A program made the position numbers and the translations under genes. A DNA stretch of 64,000 nucleotides from Pythium myriotylum (taxonomy: Eukaryota > Oomycota > Peronosporomycetes > Pythiales > Pythiaceae), in the NCBI GenBank assembly GCA_023091665.1, contig JALJCQ010000030.1, forward strand, positions 2,482,501 to 2,546,500. The letters are read 5' to 3'. Below the pieces are notes generated by a model that saw only the letters and a program-made list of their open reading frames with translations, was not told the DNA's origin and made no database searches. The first letter of the stretch is position 1. Every line of letters starts with the position of its first letter. This document shows, in pieces, positions 60,185-64,000 of the stretch.

Positions 60185-63100
60185 CTATTCAAGTTTTCGC
60201 CGTTTGGTTGCTTGGCCATCACTTGATTTTAGGACGCGAAGTGGTAGACCGTAGCAGATAGCAGCAAGTCCATTGAGGTGCTTGAGTTTGCAGAGCTGTC
60301 GTGACCTCTGCAACACGAGCGAAAGACACTCACTCGGGTCGGCCGAGTTCACGTCGTTTCCAGAGAGTAGCCAATTCTCGAGAATGTCCTTGCTCATGAG
60401 ATCGACATCCTTGTCCGTTACATCCCATAGCATAGCCAATACGCACGGACTTCCAGCTTGAAGATACGATACCACAGCTCCGTGTGGACCGAATATGCCC
60501 TCCCGCTCCAAATGGCCGCTACTGCATCCGAAGAGCAACGCTGCGGCACAGCCTTGGCCTCGAAGCGAAGCGATCTTGTCGCGATGGAAGTACTTCTCGC
60601 CTGAGCCGTGTCCACAGAACACAAAAAGATCTGACTGCTGAAGAGTCTCCCTGGCGCAACATTTGACGTGAGTAATTGTGTCAATCGTAACAAGCGGTCT
60701 CGGCGATCGCACCGCATCCAGTCTTCGTCAGGAATCTCGCCAAAAACTCCACGCCAACCCAATGCAGCTTCTCCTCTCTGAAAAAGAGGCTCGATAGTGC
60801 TTTGCGTCGATTTTAAATCACCTGCAGGATTTACCAGAAATGAAACCTTTGACGAATCGATGTGGGCGACCCCAGACTGACTGTTCGATGTGGAGTTAGT
60901 TACTCGGAGCAGCGCCATGTTGTCGATTGCGAGCTCGAGTGAAGGCATCCTTGTGACTCCTCGCGTTCGAAGGGCGTCGATCCCTTCCCACGGAAACTTC
61001 TCAAGTTTTGGGTGCAAGATTAAAATCGTGGACGTTGCGTCCGGCTCACCACTTGCGACACCTGCGTTACGAATCGTTTGGATAAGTTGTTGAGCGAGCT
61101 CACCCTTTAACGCCATGTCTTCTTCAATTGCTATTTGATCGATGCACCTCATGATCTCGTCGTCAGTAAGAAGCGCTTGCTCAGCAGCTACGGCAGACAA
61201 TAACCATCGACTGCGCGTCTTCAGCGTCTTCGATCCACGATGAATTAGAAGGGAAACATCTTGTACGACAACCTCAGATGCTTCAATCCGCAGTGAGTTC
61301 GGCGTAAGGGACAAAAGGGCTCGCCAAAAGCCTAGCGCATTCTGCATAACCAAGAATATACATCAGAAACGCAGAGCATTCTCTGAACATATCCTGTATA
61401 CCTGAAGCTTCGTAATAAGTGTCGACAAGCTGTCATCTAGCTCCATTCGCTTCGACCACCACTGTTTTCTCCTGTCAGAAGTCCACTCAACTGTCTCGTC
61501 GAACTTGTTGCCGAAAAGTGTGGTTCTTCAATAATGGTGTTAGTGAGTCCGACATATTCGGACCGCTACAGAATACCCATACCTACCTGGAGGATTCAAC
61601 TATATCGTTCAGTTCCTTGGAGTACTCTCCCCAGCTTACTTGCCCAACATAGAAGGAGATTGGGGTCACCCCATTCGTCTGAGCATGAATCCATGAGTAA
61701 ATGGCTCAGTTGCTGATGTGAACAGCTACGTACGGGTATGACAGAAATTGTGAAGTCTGATAGCTCGCCGACAGTGACAGAAACAGCCATCCAATTGTTT
61801 GGCAGACCATCTGTAATGCTCTGTTCCAGAGATGTCGTGAAGTCTCGGGCGAAAAATGCGGTGCGGGTTTCGTCAACTTTTGATGGATCGTCTCTCGGTT
61901 TTCCAGCAATACTATAGCACGATAGAAATCCAGCTGCTCCCCAGTTAAAATATTTGCAATCATCGATAGATCGCTCATCAACTTCAGACATCATCAACAA
62001 GACTTGTCCCAACGTAAAACGAATATCTTGGCTCAAGTATGGCAGTTCCATGTGGTCACAGCGAGCAAAGACCTCCTCCATGATTCCAAGAAGTTTGCGA
62101 GGAGGAAGAAATGCTTTTGATGACGATGAACGCAAGATTGCCATGCTGACTTGTACAAGCGCACAGGACGCGAGAGCATATTCCAGTTGATCAGAACATT
62201 TTTTGATTGCTCGTTTGAGGATCTTGAGGGTATCGATGAGAATGTCAATATTCTCATCTGGTCTACCAGCCTTAAGCTGAACTTTGAGCATTCGTCGGTA
62301 GCATCCGCATGCAACACTGTTCGTCGCGTGAGTACGCTGAGGAATCTTTTTTAGCAACGATAAAGCATCGTTGTAACGATGCGTGGCGCCCGGTAAGTCA
62401 CCTTCTAGCACGCAAAGGTCCCCATGTTGCAAGAAGACTTCGCATCTTTGAGTCAAAACACTTGCATCGACGACTTGATCGTCTTCGAGATCTTCCGGAA
62501 TTGTGAGTAGTTGATGCACAGCAGAAGCATGAGTAGTCCGTTCAGCGAGAATCTGCAGTTGAGCAAATTCGAAATACGGTCTGCTTCTGGTGGCAACCGG
62601 TACCACTCCCCCAACCAATGCCATCGCTTCGGCGTAGAAAACGGAAGACCGGAACGGTTGGTTCGTGATTGCATACAAGTAAGCGATACGAGACAGGATC
62701 AGTCTAGCAGCGAGCAACGCATCCCATGACCAGCACTCTACTGCTTGGAAGTAGACTTGTTGAGCTGTCCTTTGACTTTGATCAACGTGCTTGCCAAGAG
62801 CCAACCTTACTGCCTCCGGTAACTCATACTTGTCAGAGTCAGTTTCGACAACTCCGACCTTTTTTGACACCTTCCAACAAATGGATAGCGCTGATTTTGC
62901 CTCGCGAACAGCTTGGTCAAGTTTTCCTTCTTGGAAACACACTTCTGATGCTGCCATCGCAAGAGCAATCTCACGCATTGCAGCCGCACTGAATACCTGC
63001 AAATCCTCCGATGAAATTTTGACACTTGCACGGAACTTATCCATCATATTGATTGCACTCTTGAGATAACATCTTGCATGTGGCAAGTCTCCGGCACTTG

Positions 63101-64000
63101 ATAGAGTCAAGCTCAGACCGATATCTGCGTCCACCAGCGACAACAATGCCACTCCTTGATCTCCAGTTTGCTGAGCAGTTTGTTTCACAGTGGTGTAATT
63201 CGGCGTGTCAGCATTATTCTCGTGACTATGACTCGGTTGAAGCAGCCGATTTGGAAGACCTGCGGCAAAGTCAATGGGAGTCGATTCGTGCAGTGATTGA
63301 ATTGTCAGCAATAATTTCCGAGCTTTTGTCTCGAGTTGGAGATGGGACATTAGTGAGAGTGCATTGCAAATCGCATCCAAGCAAACAGCGACTCCGTAAC
63401 CGTCAAATACATGAGAGCACGAGCGTTGGAGTTCCGAAGTAGGTACTCCGTCCCAATGCGAGATACACTGCTTGATGTCGTCCAGTGCGACTCGCTGAGT
63501 CTGTTCATCTTCGGTAGGGATTCCGAGCAACGTTCTTCGAGAATAACCTGCCATCTGGCAGATTTCCATGGAGATTACACCTCGCCATCCGTAGCACCCA
63601 CCAAAATCAATAGAATCGGCACCTTTTGCCACGGCAAGAAGATCGAGGGCCTGGGTCAGTCCAAGATGCGCTGAGTGAAGAAACTCTAGGGCTCTCAAGC
63701 TTTCTCGATTCAAGTAGTATTCGAAGAATGCTGTTTTTCGCCTCCCAAGTGATAAGAGCACTTTAGTCATCGCTTCAATCAGATCTTCACGCATCGATTG
63801 GTCTCTTTTCCACAACCACTTCCAAATGACAAGCTCGATCTTGATGCTTCCTTCGAGTCTCCCGTCCGACTTTCCCTCTTCCGTGTTATGTTTTTCGTCG
63901 GTCTCACTTCGAATCCGAAGGCGATCAAGCAAACGTGTCGTCAAGTGGTCGAAGCCATCTCGCAGCCGTCGAATTGCTAATGTGATGTTGCTCTCGCTCA
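60185..64000 (-). CDS. ESPL1: Separase (cohesin-cleaving protease), 5'-partial
   Basis: Six exons are seen on the minus strand (61734-64000 and beyond, 61587-61678, 61402-61525, 60713-61341, 60185-60650 after 55-62-nt introns, with 61341/61402 joined at KLQ-NALGFW). The frame runs open through base 64000, so the N-terminus lies outside. The long first exon is a helical TPR-like array typical of separase. The C-terminal peptidase C50 domain is clear: PWEGIDALRTRGVTRMPSL, FLVNPAGDLKSTQ, catalytic His in FVFCGHGSGEKY, catalytic Cys in LLFGCSSGHL, and MLWDVTDKDVDLM. Separase cuts cohesin at anaphase onset. Both catalytic residues are intact. The protein ends in a short basic tail (ATKRRKLE). Strictly, five exons are counted here, the 5' one open. 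Confidence 0.93.

Noticed and set aside
1..64000. CRISPR arrays, transposons, tRNA or rRNA genes
   Set aside because: No spaced direct repeats, no transposase or reverse-transcriptase motifs, and no cloverleaf-like or rRNA sequence was noticed on reading.

Overview
The window is nuclear DNA from an oomycete, most likely of the Pythium/Phytophthora lineage. The clearest marker is an elicitin-like secreted protein at 1820-2191, a family known essentially only from these organisms. Zoospore flagellum genes (DRC7 and an inner-arm dynein heavy chain) lie alongside. The DNA is gene-dense and intron-poor to moderate, with 22 protein-coding genes and mostly short intergenic spacers. I rebuilt the gene models by hand from frame continuity, GT/AG borders and protein-family continuity. 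This gives 63 introns: nearly all are 52-87 nt and two are near 118 nt, and several carry a CTAAC branch-point-like box about 17-23 nt before the 3' AG. All splice calls are inferences from sequence, not transcript data.

Layout. 1-627: 3' end of a RING-H2 protein. 683-1700: five-exon ankyrin protein. 1820-2191: elicitin-like protein. 2489-4245: U2AF large subunit. 4594-7279: Sel1-repeat protein. 7452-8354: RS/RGG-rich protein that shares an N-terminal motif with U2AF. 8537-9171: eIF1A-domain protein. 9501-10922: coiled-coil protein. 10964-15185: large F-BAR/GRAM/VASt/transmembrane protein. 15732-16181: ribosomal stalk protein P1. 16404-19102 and 19434-32603: divergent DRC7 and axonemal dynein heavy chain, the latter an uninterrupted 13.2 kb ORF. 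33062-34253: cyclin. 34568-36676: PDZ protein. 37227-39735: BTB-ankyrin-FYVE protein. 39900-43194: exportin-2/CSE1L. 43363-45112: amidophosphoribosyltransferase. 45584-51365: protein with about seven cyclic-nucleotide-binding-fold domains. 51401-54874: coiled-coil protein with a QRICH2/DUF4795-like C-terminus. 55007-58345: secreted Calx-beta/Cys-rich protein. 58422-59912: methyltransferase with an extra N-terminal region. 60185-64000: separase, with its 5' end outside the window.

Themes. At least two genes, and perhaps five, are flagellar (DRC7, dynein; possibly the PDZ/STPGR-like, multi-CNB and QRICH2-like genes). Two genes concern sterol or lipid handling (elicitin-like, F-BAR/GRAM/VASt), notable because Pythium and Phytophthora do not make their own sterols. 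Two are splicing-related, and two are cell-cycle genes (cyclin, separase). The most unusual proteins are the F-BAR/GRAM/VASt fusion, the multi-CNB array and the Calx-beta/Cys-rich secreted protein. I saw no tRNA, rRNA, CRISPR or transposon. Overall it reads as a housekeeping and motility region, not an effector-rich, repeat-rich accessory region.
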